DNA of 64,000 nt from Bacteroidales bacterium (GCA_015061115.1 SUXE01000014.1:62001-126000); one strand, 5' to 3'; counted from the first letter of the stretch, positions 50,901-53,993 are shown. A program made the numbers and translations. Notes: a model not told the origin generated them from the sequence alone.

Positions 50901-51438
50901 AATTAGAATATAACAAATATTTTGTATCATTGGTGAAATAACAGCCTGAATTCTCATCCCATTCTAATTCTACAACTCGATTATTATAATTACCAGAAGT
51001 AAATCTGATATGCAAAACACTAGTCGGGTTTCCTCCTGTAGGATCTACGGCAGAATTACAAACATTTTGATCTGTCGAATAATCCCATTTCGAACCATTA
51101 TAATAATAATAACCTGTTCCTGTAGGATTTCCATGGGCATATTTATATAAATTTCTAAGCTCCTCTATCTCTACTCCTTTTGCAGTATAAACATTAGTAT
51201 TTGAATATCTTGTATGATTATTTGGCTGTGTTATCTTCAAACATCCACATTTATCGGTAGGCTGTAAATATGCAACATCAGATTCCGTTGCATTGTGATC
51301 CATGGCTTTCACATAATTAGGAATCAAAACCTGTCCTTCCACCACCTCACAAATACTCACACACAACACCACCAAACATACTCCAAATATGTTTGTGACA
51401 GACAAATTTCTTTTTAAGAAAGTGTACAATTCCACCAT
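23950..51438 (-). CDS. Giant T9SS-secreted multidomain surface protein (~9,160 aa)
   Basis: One uninterrupted reading frame of about 27.5 kb. The start is set at 51438 (MVELYTFLKRNLS), since it gives a compact signal peptide (IFGVCLVVLCVSI core, end near EVVEG) and follows an A/T-rich leader; the frame extends to ATG 51462. Layout from the N-terminus: about six related small β-modules (50.9-47.9 kb), two jelly-roll-like regions (near 47.1-46.2 and 45.2-44.4 kb), many Ig/PKD-like and SprB-like repeats (43.6-31 kb), a tandem HYR-like block (30.6-25.3 kb), and a gliding-motility-type C-terminal domain. It is Cys-rich and has no evident enzyme domain. Likely a surface adhesin, filament or motility protein of the SprB type; this is inference. 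No frameshift seen. Confidence 0.9.
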   Translation of the reverse strand: MVELYTFLKRNLSVTNIFGVCLVVLCVSICEVVEGQVLIPNYVKAMDHNATESDVAYLQPTDKCGCLKITQPNNHTRYSNTNVYTAKGVEIEELRNLYKYAHGNPTGTGYYYYNGSKWDYSTDQNVCNSAVDPTGGNPTSVLHIRFTSGNYNNRVVELEWDENSGCYFTNDTKYLLYSNWRLEDACNKVIPLRTEFVFNVWGNDGQRYNNNNGNTSENLQPLQHCGWDRTDSYTSNCASYDGLYFTLYVYKKNGDWYASECCGGCVGDPHHVKSTANVNGDTRQLQVVNPACYSVNETSNLHNGHWHLEDQYNNTLPLIAEFNFTTQNDQPYNNNPVEGQYVYDGLYANCWNYNDQNITDHCILYVYKRDGMWYASEDLAKCQAAADAILSITPSTTQKVCCDDITFLANQSSNSIEWYYGSTKLSNGDGIIVSGNRLTISPSYVYTNGNASVYAKDGEEVSNKVVVSKSVVRLRTSSNGNYQLTRYTKDMCPDMCAYKFSFDQVDNLNQWWFEKDGVKMSLTISPDCPSDFSLTGDGNFNYVDRSKFTTGYIYYDNGWVFSIEDPCRCLMLSVDNTVSICDGTMLSLDVACDGITSWTWQRSSDGKNSWSNVQNNGSTLNLSDINSTVYYRVTSGNEKSNIVRVSKNGIEVATNNQSYTSLNVVSGCSACAFAIPLNGSINLIQNGNWYFRKSSDQTKLSVVVDSDASFVTKNSEGNFNGINGGSTESRFYGTLYLYEDGGTWHLTSKNPCSCVKVNVSGNISCESVTYEISGLCGHDNISSYKLERWDGGNWSFMKEKSVNSFPITSNDLSGARYIRASYAYGNNSTWVYSDPIEVNYFPFEFKSTYDAGDYWASHTTGAKIEVSQIRPLCCNNYEITVRNTGTHGDWNGWAYLRAVSENDTYKVYYAADGADRLNFGFDENGTITHWWEVLGVHRDLPNQKFYIYVDEPNKRVIVSSNERGKVIGIDIENADKFPCEDLNLVLSTVPCGSDNCNSVKYQWFVNGENGDIKGATSKTLTITREMYEKNDFSDRYGIKILDSCSNSVLQMGAIDFAWRLSNPSITGSNGLTVNRIVTLCCDDNGGKLYRVDYNGTGQMNFDGYSHIRVNDAESGVFETISNGVNVKNATSPLYVYVKGDKAYWSVNKPDSYVMLNMTESICDVCSDNRSIIANIAYVNNSLNNDDFKNAFGLNSPSFTWEGSNDGNNWSLINGETGSILSGNVIENYSQFRVSINVGCSTLSTRFFKNCAYYPSVTISGTLKKCQVGRLTSTANNLSYVSCGFTFELQESEDENLWSPVNPSDYSVSGSVININSVSSSYYRYVVKINGYEFPSNTIRSKDVAGVDLKVSYNKSLVYGVDRVDEVDFVVIPSDVIGHWEKLENGVWVDARGLPNISGAETSKLNYKITDNNHKAIFRFYATSKCTRSESVELKINEIDPICASDGAIIFSFNGMNAGQLKAQKSDVEPYMFIRPNDSRCYVDFPPNMHNSVQYTTGETDPQKRITYLGIERCGRIGGGPGVSLFPTLQENPFGKKNAYYIVNRNALAMYGGSDAVIPPSYFDNDMYYLWWHGGETYKSNDQVTLPKIYPMMGIQYPSEVATGSTGKISVRFWLITDGLNADNPCHFGFFSDRHGSKTVDTDGTLISTLEENPFYNQNCTLVCEATGETWKMDVNNTMMANSNNNDCLTEVKVPNAQPGWYTMTAEFVMDGMLTDDNCPVFYPMVLPYSDKVGVAVEYLMTEMNQVSGQEVQQLPLKPSICISAETACTSDAISLFVKGLEELQNSITDLTIRWYDEAKPNDVIVQQSMDDIAGNGVARFDTQFPEGVSYVTYRCEVEIKGVNNDVYTYKNYVQVGRDSKCYDCVYIGEDIENVVYTKETDIRILTSNIDLPYGIEYVWQWSDKRYNSESKWLDIPSELYTSLDGGTGIRLKLKKEDFVNHPYIRVVVKDDEGETHCSSNSILLTPMETKCGWEIKNVNTINPQEYEALYAEEYRIVFHVENNDEWINKSPRFSMTDIQDGTIKNIICTDKDIDGNWYYDVKAVSDYKFTMTEFCTEFSLKDHNYKSIVVRAIRECQSASGSTTRVWYDDFGSFSNWVSDKTYPLVTPNGNGGYNFSEQEYLNQDFGFRNYERDVEIDGVKTSYSMYNTDDYAFAKDLTGSLTNNVVYVTDLNQTCWGGGQKFVNHHVNDGSYAIVYNAAMGSCVDWGIMMGDHTPGSEHGGMLFINMPPSGGLVYSGSFKTKCRDAVAIVSCYVANANQMDDRIPCSVTINIKNAAGNILSTYKSGDIYCRYQSTPAYQENPWTHLTFRVPLVASETADFYNYTFEIISDEVYTTQGNDFLFDDVEIFVCDPDVSIASEDKVTHEQEIDLCDPNPLTARVYAVPEVSFCNFFPDQDNVKVKWQKWVEDESHIGEWVDLFISDENEGRTEKGSDPSAVPCQDKYSFFCPVDKIGMGDCRLRVIAAESEVLDKVMSQLEPYKNTLDPENNWPRISCDTVYAHSSDFWVHVHESRAQIDTVVYACPNETVTLVDTLPDGYIGEWRDANGNILKSESAPIGGGKRETEYTFVKNSTIDKFIFVATPGIYFTDPDRLICPRVTAYTVNIPQTVRIECSAESVNLACQTDFESTEGATIALTAPSLPFCVEGAETSLEVVSVKNKGVEYKDKVLYDTSTDKWTISGIKTRGEYEITWKAKAWKDDGSTHKDYGTTQSICKATFDYHSLPTVTVSHDAALCPRSGNEVFVTVTPEGNYSFNYEVDGTEYAQKDNNVNPNVVSFSLTDCDSTAPFKVVVTDNATGCSVLKDTTLDVDGNVFVTYNNPKNLFTVIGENCEFSVPDFINPSDSEIEKYGKENLSQYLTAESGCGLDVTYTQTPPAGTKFTETETVTITATNKCGKNSSISFVLNTNMPTSQPELEFVDGACPNDNRMVKITGWTTSTDSLDVFRKRMGAESPMDRVKPVTTIVDSVLTFDLDFEYDYLVRMTHVPAGCSTDFDYEGRIRPGYDLALLEDSLFECDPSITIKAMGIIKDNAIAYDNVSWQYTTDTTDAEQNPLIKWAVPGDSVFSLADRVNVDNNTVYYVRLHLEHVGCHWHSSPWKKVTVLKYGSFGSVSGKVECKETKVTLTPEPNADICEMHADNKIKWSYIKKHKDGRTEKIVIDNSNVTCSDGKLTVSYHFPSDDFDNITYMFVAEFVGENSCVSEIKSEEFTVAKSTEYYISGPSRVASCTKVDYRLLNSDDNSPIHCSDCSVEWKYIYENGTVNSKNSSSSMSVFSPVINDNSKFKIRALVTESGCEAMYETDGYTEVVDPILSVDGASEISMCETLTLKAKAMAENTAGVPEDVIGSYRQIKWLSATSVDGPYTEIVGQTGKEYSPVLESVGTYYFKVQIFNYNTPENDPSDICGKEYIHKVVVSNVGKIALVANAMEVCEGENITVEFTSSISNNFTTDWRLNDSPVVASGNKLVISNPGSYKLDFVATTNTGCRYERSLTFSINPNPEFELTEDTVCSQKEVYFSLDKTAKDDEEIIRDTANKSQKGTHGFAYYDRRMDNKLGISTSADDISDYKPYDNTPATQKFKEIASYINYLLASKQMNNDAGLISYNSLVQGQIANNRGGVLGGQNLAVANQLQSLLIDRFGQEEIDAVYWSLYNDGTPDDPSVFIMVNAKKTGKYASELSCVKYVTVRESSSQPAYTTGEPSTQRVGWYIFGTRDDSDQDAPFTDGLISDAEYVRRMYDPAQMSPVVNGRGFKVSATVKNSSAGDYFDYTWDNEPGKPWGSASSNEAYIFSDTCEGSIPYSLTVVNRRTLCHTTKSAILPVKVGDVIVNDANNVTYNVVDQNSPLTASAKMIGEVMAEYSGECKLTAPAVDPLSVTLSCGDNSIDGNIVWTQSPAKGDVVANGSQIVLTVKFKTKSGCEVEKKVDAYYIVKKPDVMSLTAVANAKVCENEKYEATFTIENGVPENDEPRYLVEGLPNGINPIIDEDKVTVNVPAGDYNLIVTDANKCSAHVAFRVDEIVVDKPEISFTPVCDDQTVDLAIKNQDDTKYTYSWSLPKVTGLSKTDDGKKYTLTASAKELPTNNIACTKSSEELTISFLKKPVLSWISNNTSGTVCPKESGAYPLGVVAENTDSNESYAWSVTGGTIDKNNTDNVNFTPTNRCSGNATYEVLVENENGCQSRISGSFEINAGDLTFSLPDNLKTVALTSTNCKFTVPDLVGDASYNVAKSTRSCHQVSYTQSIESGTPVTSSTNVTITAKDFCHVNGIYQIVNLTVPTQISIESVSSTPVKCKGDSDGSIAIGNVVGGKENFRYYYKKASDDEFTNLTGKTVSNLLAGDYVLRVVDANGCSNNKSVSVKEPSIVTISATPTNAVCHGTNGKITVAANGGNGGSYIYKYGTSSDNITTLFTSDSELPANKYYVQAFDSKGCKSAVADVTITQPDDFNPGTIESTGQQICYGFSVNAINSVEVATSIPSATISYRWMLEQNGEKTEIDGATDVSYTPDVTAPGTYTYYREAKDDKCKTTWTESPDPWTLVINQNPVVTLSVPSDVCAKVDGKYPITVSVEDQPGDYTYSYKYSNNVTVDGSNISVVAANKCGGDVSYNVEVTNSTTGCKSTDSKMFSITTPTIAFTDAAKEAAKTHIQAEPKGDCTFAIPALDNVVYQNICEVNRPCHLGDVTYSIKENISGHTILDNLVEITIVASDVCVSDEITVYVDKPEPLILSGSVNESPICKDATTSVILTASGGSAPYVYNLVSPSEMPSGMTIDGNEASGVKPGNYTFSVLDADGCVANTALLNVVTFSEFKTNPSLERTGQDICSEETPYTIKVVNAESNGGAVTYMWYKNEVIDGNRINGATSNEWTPDDNFVDVGPTQRRFDYIAVVTDQCSGKEIRLRYSLTVNPNPVVNLTASNGCESSIFRADVNGVTNNYNFYWSETNQDGSFVLGTSTKTVSLPTALDQLAKTYYVKTENAITKCASKQSVSKTVTVYRKPSISIGEIAVVCPKTPEVSGSEVVIPVSSVVGGVVSVTEGDANVAYTYSDGKITLTENIATGKDFTITVKNGDVCESVSEDVSVFVYSAPDFDLTDWDDICQGNPMHSLPEVPVVWNDNAADKNKRSEGWYNGSTALTADDIKNLSVGNHIFTYKAVNGCGLSTDKNIPFVVNQNPTLDASIVEGYEYVCGNNGQIKISTSGGTAPYSYTINGVSYDLQNDGKVSGLAPNNYSIEVVDINGCEDNVDGLIIRHQAQFNEGSLNPIAPICANEDVTPVISFKTLPSGGSGEFVYNWFNGNVEISGATESSYTPSLPKESMTGKYVPGTYTYTVTVTDQKGSDCGYVSHTATIVVKPQPAVTLKTSSAKSCDEDIVFTAEPSGAKTGVGYLYKWDNEAYGDFKTKTLTLPLSIAKTDATYKVVVKADGCESEPASASAAVYASPELGEFSLPEDLCANKVSYNVSVNLNSNKGYTRGDNIYTWKVGNQTFGTSSSVVVPVKNSCGDVYNFSVSVKNVESECESVVKLGSFSTSIDEPTIKNATEIDPILLTDGVSCKFAVPFDKIKTAVGLNTSCDLIASEWSFMIDGTEVNSETRIDSDKDVLVTVTDACNRSVHTTVQLKVPSPLIWNGTQSVVDVDCKGDNNGQISLSVAGGVAPYAYAKTSLDVNAAGWQTSGVFTGLSASTYTMSAKDANGCKIEKNLTVSEPANPLTGTIAGNATVCKDTKSPVTVTVSGGTAPYVVTVGGDTKTGNDTQTEFSFDLPAGTYVAEITDAKSCHFVTSTSAIINEYVDLKTAIQFTNNPASQTICEGAIKNKITVSATSYSSADDALTYIWKINNGDVLSNHTSEHTPLETAVGVYDYTVSVVDGCTKKTYTVDKPYRFTINKKPTAKIKVPEENNCEGSSVVLSVETNRVDGENYTFEWNDPDKSTTESLTVSKDGNYVVKVTLGNCSASDKKQVKFGSRPANPTLTITKETSCEESIIFTASGAKPGETYVWKHNGEPKDMTSSTTQIDYVGGESVTGSWTVSIKNDIGCESEKPATKTATIYKKPTFEINVPTNACPIDDSYPLSIDVGYAAGGNYSVKWSNNVVPDNQVAAKAVINKKTDVCGSTYSFDVTVTDAHCQTTKTGSFVTKKSTASDLSLTINPNVHNLTGTDCVFKVPNVITGYTTFSTICDVTKPTTITQSVAEGEVIDGSKTITVTATDFCGTSITENVTLNVPVNELTGKILDATVTNVMCSGENDGKVTLSVDGLNGSGYTYCLTDNGQYNVNSDNGEFIKVPFGTYTASVKDKNGCMLNNPTVKVSQPEPLSATIPTTLSVCPGSSDGSIEITNISGGTAPYTVTVTNATASVVSEGKSIVSGLAKGSYSIKVSDKNGCEKEETLVVTEYEKPSVNIEGEASVCEGDFVKLDAKSNANAAPTVIYSWVKSDVSPDDSEYSIFNAGASKTVAAPASTEWNGRTVYSETWYVKIKDGHGCVSDATSATATIMKKPEVTLDKEDVVLCYDKTTTISANDVAGYTYTWMKNGSPYGDNSASITTDNEHGVTTYSLTVFNGTCTSDPKTVSVTQPSSDLSLVHVESNPSAYGLNDGSFTITVDGGYGGYKYCIMSTANEECTPETEILETAGKYEISVSDVAAGEYYYTIADKQGCKDTVLISIVNEGAPNIDWSTTDALCNKDNSDDDAKFGIITATSSYKEFTLKMKEPSTGYVDVVSTEEGGMYVAGFTGLPAGVYTVEYVLNENPDITKEETFTITEPDLFTFSLDYGTGTAPCDMNYNEVVISKVSGGSAFDVTDPSKNYFDDKYEVAYSDNETEATVSYVDGKFALSGDISTAKLTAELTDKNGCVARNIVEYKPSDSDLKITCDNLKGMFVSFDDNCTSAVSLTADDIKDSVNATLCAPNTEVKVKYSLDNGATYNDMPFNHTLTKAENELTVLWKFYSDEYPSIVSEPCSHTIKGKDDKSPVFTAGDLDKTINYSDQNKTCGANYTNDDVEALLGIEDCSLKEVSYCLRKKGETQCLSSGKVFEDGSYKSISTEDLLHGEYEIVYAATDGTNEPTNKIQNITIIDDIAPEIACPNKTIEIPMTNGSCQRTIDLDKQQILNALRAEKVGVATDASGNEVNYDMTSDKYETSILSADNEFTAEDQNKINVDCGDDLTIEYEITNYDVDGNETGTETGTPSSTTIKKGETQKISVLVSDAHNQSSTCEISIKGVDVDPVFAESLKDETLVIDGKTDGKTCEADTLFSFDKVKNELVKTDNCAGVEKISYQIKDSENNVVADGIMTNASADITEWLSKGDYTVSWTATDGDGKTYPSVEQKITVEDGVAPAINCADVEIPIDANCEASVDMNLHQFALGYLADKIVVDETTGEISAKNSGDEEYFKLSDDKKTITNIYDECKNDLSIKVSETDAVGDEDHLIVSLDKDNQTKDVYWTLSDGTNNSEQCKSVISAIDNADPEVKTPDAITVHTSSSADKCVGDTTIANDAIKAALDIKECSEYTISYSVDGESTNPLTTNDVVANGLTPGEHEISYTVTDATGKSTTVTQTVTVVDNVAPIIACPSDFDIFVKDLANGCQADTTVTVQMLKNAYVNANAASATEITTTTNENNTPYAYTKDGDGNVDKVYDECGKELSFYVGLTDEEEKSSVDVNVSLNDNDSYVYWTLKDEFGNTSRCSTLVSPKDTAKPEIAESLDILKLQGVDSDSKCQGVSDLSYTEISDMLDIKDCSNTEISYVIVHEDGTKSDAKIVENDPSYKFNETLNDGDVIEWIVTDEFQNADTVQQNVEIIDRIAPKINCAELVKNITISEAEIAAGICVEDDYLINHKGLFTGLKKPTDNSWVKDNCTDFEDIVVTSKRSDGKNNGDQADLSAHFMVGSTTVIWTFTDKAGNYDFCPQVVNIINNPPTIVCEPSVVKVPITRTNNCDKSYKIDPDKVIADLRRGVLIEKSIIDADGNILNGMSDSEIDELLHKSDCGHDLMLDYSSDVSIDNDGSFTFENGEDVEISYRVYDEYGNESFCTITYKPVDEEAPYVSKDEFSSTLVRGTDCKYTYSNTKSDFLSKLDAADCSDMKVYYEIDGKKTELTDKMTYNGFDSEIGEETINWTIEDEFGNNTEVTETVNKIDTIAPSIACPTEPIRLPLANDCHARVSMSSEQIVAMMRAGAVLTEISDDSLKKIMGVDLFDKLEDAEKSAVTHDCGETLDLYVVNGDTYYEKNDGIDLDLQYGESVTLEFAVRDLSGNESKCELAFMATDTTAPKIDAMEKVELYYKESECKCTYASTYEDVKNMLNIRDCDDNTIISYIVDGETKLLAKGQKMEDISLVDKEVKNIQWIVTDNNGNESVTNQEVVAYDNIAPQFKCNSLPSELVVELHNHGDEATFEKFKEAGLDTSIRFDDSCDGMLKPLFTRDDDKSVFDDIYPANDTTILYTTFTDKASNSQTCEQKLIVKDLIKPQIICPQYDTFVCIKTLPYIAKNIEEFKTYLYGKILDEQNVVPDKLTYNDDVVGDNCESTTIRTYTIYDKFGGSSSCSSKIYFKDTIPPGWETTLEKDTLYMICGNPSPEWKMPTAEDDDCNYNQSTYVNIERPLFSTQVDDETQCGHYNYEVTYVFYAVDGCGNETPKEDRLKLVMVNKDDNKPKFDVPDWFESGDVYAISEGNCEMLMPDMKPFTSNWSDPCQAAKTLTFTQSPAAGTVITDNTTVMMALSDACGNTFTYEKEVTVPKREDIVTAMANDFAKCEGTESDVTLMSESIISAVGKSNVLQDDNTYKEVESNIVFDVYKGSIAVPNLVYSNNKTTFGLRFSSNPDKVAEYTAIDKLTQTGTYYYVAQDMKTGCADTASAYIGIRQRPRVAMSSVDTVEACEYQALAVNGMAGDYKDILNVCVEDMGSEIIEEGWMIGGAKYNGEPISHIHDGTRMIYYAVNECGMTSSDNSSAWRCDYVYNSENGTFVSDLTTAQMMNDVVSNGAPMRVHQKISPDSMLLTAIFEGRSRVWVGESVSLDMKSIYKDKGIEYHWYQVVGDVDVSSQMFDGFGNVLEDYINPLDDADELLAVSSISDPDFGSYFYENLLDTTLFYVVVTDNVCTSAASNVVEVDAYDFIPTAITPHNSVGMNDVFMPGFQVEIFNRYGNKVFEGEDGWDGTIRGELADPTVYYYVITMKDGSTRKGSVEVVYFK
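23953..24190 (-). other. Gliding-motility-associated (type B) T9SS C-terminal sorting domain of the giant protein
   Basis: The last roughly 80 residues read FIPTAITPHNSVGMNDVF, then VEIFNRYGNKVFEGEDGWDG and YYYVITMKDGSTRKGSVEVV. This is the CHU_C/type B CTD pattern (F.P.a.tPn.dG.Nd.f, i.iyNRwG..vf, GW.G, YyYvi....g....kG.v.v). Proteins with it are exported by T9SS and usually need a PorP/SprF-type partner, which is not in the window. Confidence 0.88.
25320..30610 (-). repeat. Block of about 16 HYR-like modules inside the giant protein
   Basis: Successive modules open with a D-x-x-A/K-P-x-I-x-C-P type strand (DDIAPEIACP, EDGVAPAINC, DNVAPIIACP, DRIAPKINC, DTIAPSIACP, DNIAPQFKC, DLIKPQIICP). 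From about 30.6 to 26.4 kb long modules of this kind alternate with shorter ones having the pattern C-x-x-x-x-x...L-x-x-x-D-C-S and YxIDGE/YSVDGES followed by a VTD-x-x-G strand. This points to duplication of a two-module unit of about 220-230 residues. HYR domains are Ig-like adhesion modules. Confidence 0.75.
31700..38630 (-). repeat. SprB-like repeat region of the giant protein
   Basis: About nine units share the SprB-type pattern C-x-G-x-x-D/N-G-x-I-x-(I/V)-x-x-x-G-G-x-x-P-Y-x-Y, ending in G-x-Y-x-(V/F)-x-V-x-D-x-x-G-C. Examples are KCKGDSDGSIAIGNVVGG, DCKGDNNGQISLSVAGG, VCGNNGQIKISTSGGTAPY, VCPGSSDGSIEITNISGG and MCSGENDGKVTLSVDG. They alternate with Ig/PKD-like modules and with C-x-F-x-V-P units. 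SprB repeats occur in the gliding adhesin of Flavobacterium and related surface proteins. Confidence 0.75.
47950..50910 (-). repeat. N-terminal array of related small β-modules in the giant protein
   Basis: Four close copies follow the plan G-x-W-x-(L/F)-x-(E/K)...L-x-x-x-F/V...Y-x-G-x-L-Y-x-Y-x-x-G-x-W-x-x-S (NWRLEDACNKVIPL, HWHLEDQYNNTLPL, QWWFEKDGVKMSL, NWYFRKSSDQTKL). Two more diverged copies follow (GWAYLRAVSEN, GYSHIRVNDAES). They are joined by Ig-like segments with WYYG/WTWQ-type cores. I do not recognise the family by name. Confidence 0.65.
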
Positions 51439-51613
51439 ATATTTTACGCTATCCAAAATCATTCTCGAAAAAGTCCTAAATCTTATAGCGTTTGCTGGCG
51501 ATAGTCTACTCTATACATCCTTTCAACTAACGTCAAAATTCATCATCTTTGTAGTTTAAGCTAACGTTTGTAACTATTCATATCTAAACTCTCATCAAAC
51601 AGTCACACAGGTA

Positions 51614-51643
51614 CAAACATAACTATAATATCCCCTCGTCAAA
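51614..51643 (-). promoter_or_regulatory. Candidate promoter of the giant gene
   Basis: Minus strand: TTTG (51643-51640), 18 bases, TATGTTTG (51621-51614), both matching consensus. The 5' untranslated leader would be about 170 bases. Another exact -7 box, TATATTTG (51722-51715), lies further up without a -33 partner. Confidence 0.5.
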
Positions 51644-51979
51644 CAACTATATTTTGATAAATAATTTCCTATACCACCCTGTTCAAAAACAAGGCACGCC
51701 TATAGGCTTATACGCAAATATACAGTTTTTTCCTAATAAAGATTTTACATTTATGTTAAATCTGCATAATTAACATAAAATTATGTAGCATAGACGTAAA
51801 AAAATACAAAATCACCACTAAAATTTCACGAAACCTGTAAAACCAGACCCGCAGCATGATTTTCTCACCTATGACATATGCAGATATAGGAATTCTGCCT
51901 TATTCCGGATTGTGAATTATGAATCATGAATTGTTAATAACTATCCAACCCAATTTTCGTTTTACTTTTTTTCCCGTCG
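51644..51979. other. Intergenic stretch between divergent giant and TPR genes
   Basis: About 335 AT-rich bases without a coding frame of note. It holds the spare -7 box near 51715 and low-complexity segments such as GAATTATGAATCATGAATTG (51913-51932). No RNA gene or terminator was recognised. Confidence 0.5.
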
Positions 51980-51987
51980 TAAATTTG
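51980..51987 (+). promoter_or_regulatory. Candidate -7 element of the TPR gene
   Basis: TAAATTTG matches TAnnTTTG exactly and is only 16 bases from the ATG at 52004, so the transcript would carry a very short leader. No TTTG at -33; TTTTCG is nearest. Confidence 0.5.
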
Positions 51988-52003
51988 CAGAAAATAAAAG
52001 AAA

Positions 52004-53536
52004 ATGAGATTTAGCTCTATATATGATGCACGCACCACATACCTCGTAAATTGTTACGAGGATTATGTCCGCAATCACTACTCGGATAGTTATCTGTCCG
52101 AAGAAGAGATTGTTACAGTATTATATTACTACGCTGATCTTGGAGAACACGATAGAGCATTCGCTTGTGCCGACGATGCATTGGCCCACTACCCCAACAA
52201 CGATGAGATCCGCATCTGCCGCCTCTTTATGGAGTTTACCACAAAAGGCTTCAAGATCCTGAGATCATGGGACCCTGAGGCTGACTATCTGCGTTATCCG
52301 CACAACAACTATCTTATCATACTCCACCACATCCTTAATGCTGTGGACAGCAGGACCAGCATCGACGCAGCCCTGAAAAAGGCTATCGTGGATATCCAGT
52401 GGAACAAGGAGACGGACTGCAACCCTGTGGATTCCATCTTCGACGTCGCTGATGCTATGAATGTGTTGTGCAAGGAAGATGAGGTGTTCAAACTGGTGCA
52501 AGGTATTACGAGCAAGTTGCCGACGACTTCAGATGCCGACATCCGCGTCAAAGCTGAATGCTATATCCAGCTCGCAGACTATTTGATCGGAGACGACAAA
52601 TATAAAATGGCGACAGAGATGTATGAGGCTCTTGTCGACGAGAATCCTTATTGCATGGAGGCTTGGCTTGCACAAGGAATACTCCACTTCATGAATTTCA
52701 ATTATCAGGAGGCAAAACTGTCGCTCAACTTTGCCCGCGCAATTGATCCAGACAACAACCGTCTGCACCTATGGTTCGGAAAAGTGTATGCGGCAACCGG
52801 CAAATTCAAGGATGCCGTTAAGGAATTGCGCATGCACGGAATGCTTTTCCCTACGGATACAAAAGCCAAGATTGAACTGGCCAACTGCTATCTGATGACC
52901 GACGACTACAAGAAAGCGGCGTCTATCCTGGAGACAATTCCAGACACGCATTTTGACTACCATAATGCACAATACTCGCTTGCCATCTGCTACAACCAGA
53001 CGGATCGCAACAAAGATGCCCTCTCTTGTATCAACGAAGCGATAAGCAAGGTAGAGGACGACTATTTCGACACCGTGATCTCCGACACTGTAAGTCTCGG
53101 AACCAACATCTATAAAATGGATTGGGATGAATCGCCTTGCAAACAGACAAGAGTGGATTACTATCTGCTTAAAGCCGACATCCTCGTCTGCCTTGAAGAG
53201 CTTAACGAAGCTGAAAACATTTATAATCTCGTGCTGGAAATGGACAATGACAATGCCGACGCGATTTCTGCGCTCGGACATATATACATGGACCGCAAAG
53301 ATTTCCGCAACGCTATATACATGTACGACGAGGCAATTTCCATCAACGCTGACAATGCTGGTGAAATCCACGCTCTTAAAGCTGTGGCGTATTATAAAAT
53401 GAGGGATATCAAATCAGCGGCGACGTCGATGAGGGAGACAGGTGAGGATTTCATGGCTGAATCTCTGTTCTACGAATATTGTCCAGAAGCAAAAACCGAT
53501 AACGATTTCCAAAAATTCTTCGACAATGAGAAATAA
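52004..53536 (+). CDS. Tetratricopeptide-repeat protein
   Basis: A 510-residue protein without a signal peptide, made almost wholly of helical TPR-type repeats. Clear units include YKMATEMYEALVDENPYCMEAWLAQGILH, YQEAKLSLNFARAIDPDNNRLHLWFGKVY, FKDAVKELRMHG, YKKAASILETI, LNEAENIYNLVLEMDNDNADAISALGHIY and FRNAIYMYDEAISINADN. Such proteins act as protein-binding scaffolds; no partner is evident. Probably cytosolic. The last 11 bases overlap the start of the following lipoprotein gene, so the two are translationally coupled. Confidence 0.88.
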   Translation: MRFSSIYDARTTYLVNCYEDYVRNHYSDSYLSEEEIVTVLYYYADLGEHDRAFACADDALAHYPNNDEIRICRLFMEFTTKGFKILRSWDPEADYLRYPHNNYLIILHHILNAVDSRTSIDAALKKAIVDIQWNKETDCNPVDSIFDVADAMNVLCKEDEVFKLVQGITSKLPTTSDADIRVKAECYIQLADYLIGDDKYKMATEMYEALVDENPYCMEAWLAQGILHFMNFNYQEAKLSLNFARAIDPDNNRLHLWFGKVYAATGKFKDAVKELRMHGMLFPTDTKAKIELANCYLMTDDYKKAASILETIPDTHFDYHNAQYSLAICYNQTDRNKDALSCINEAISKVEDDYFDTVISDTVSLGTNIYKMDWDESPCKQTRVDYYLLKADILVCLEELNEAENIYNLVLEMDNDNADAISALGHIYMDRKDFRNAIYMYDEAISINADNAGEIHALKAVAYYKMRDIKSAATSMRETGEDFMAESLFYEYCPEAKTDNDFQKFFDNEK

Positions 53537-53993
53537 TGTTCTGAACTTAATCATGTTGACGGGAATGCTCGCGTCTACATCATGCAAGGAAAAATCATTC
53601 GACTATGAATACCGCATAGTCAACGACCAGCCTTGCGATGTGATCCTGAAATTCACGTTGGACAAAAACAATGTCTCATACGAAGATACTCTCGCTCCTG
53701 CGACAGACACCCTTATCTTTCTACGCGAAGACGTGACCGGCAACGAGATCTGGGACGTGGAGACGGCAGCACAGGTATACCCTTTCAAAACCATCGCGGC
53801 ATACCGTATGACAGAGCCGATCGACACAAGCAAAAACCTTAAACTACGCAGAATGTGGGAAGGTGTGATGGAAACCACCAAATACGGAGAAGAGCGTGGC
53901 GTCTACACTCTACACCTTGTGGACAGCGTATTCAACAAAACCATCATCGCCCCACCTGATTCTACAATCGCAGACACTGCCAGCGCGGAATAA
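53526..53993 (+). CDS. Small lipoprotein of unknown function
   Basis: Start chosen at ATG 53526 (MRNNVLNLIMLTGMLASTSC), which begins a lipoprotein signal with Cys20. The longer frame from 53442 reads through the TPR gene and hides the signal. The mature part, about 135 residues, is β-rich (YEYRIVNDQPCDVILKFTL, VYTLHLVDSVFNKTII) and ends in a Thr/Ser/Asp tail. Bacteroidetes have many such small lipoproteins; I recognise no family. It overlaps the TPR gene by 11 bases, suggesting a shared role. Confidence 0.8.
   Translation: MRNNVLNLIMLTGMLASTSCKEKSFDYEYRIVNDQPCDVILKFTLDKNNVSYEDTLAPATDTLIFLREDVTGNEIWDVETAAQVYPFKTIAAYRMTEPIDTSKNLKLRRMWEGVMETTKYGEERGVYTLHLVDSVFNKTIIAPPDSTIADTASAE

Noticed and set aside
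52769..53371. Minus-strand ORF of 200 codons opposite the TPR gene
   Set aside because: Antisense to well-formed TPR repeats; no recognisable domain.
53442..53525. Longer start for the small lipoprotein
   Set aside because: This part is the TPR reading frame's 3' end in another frame and would bury the lipoprotein signal.
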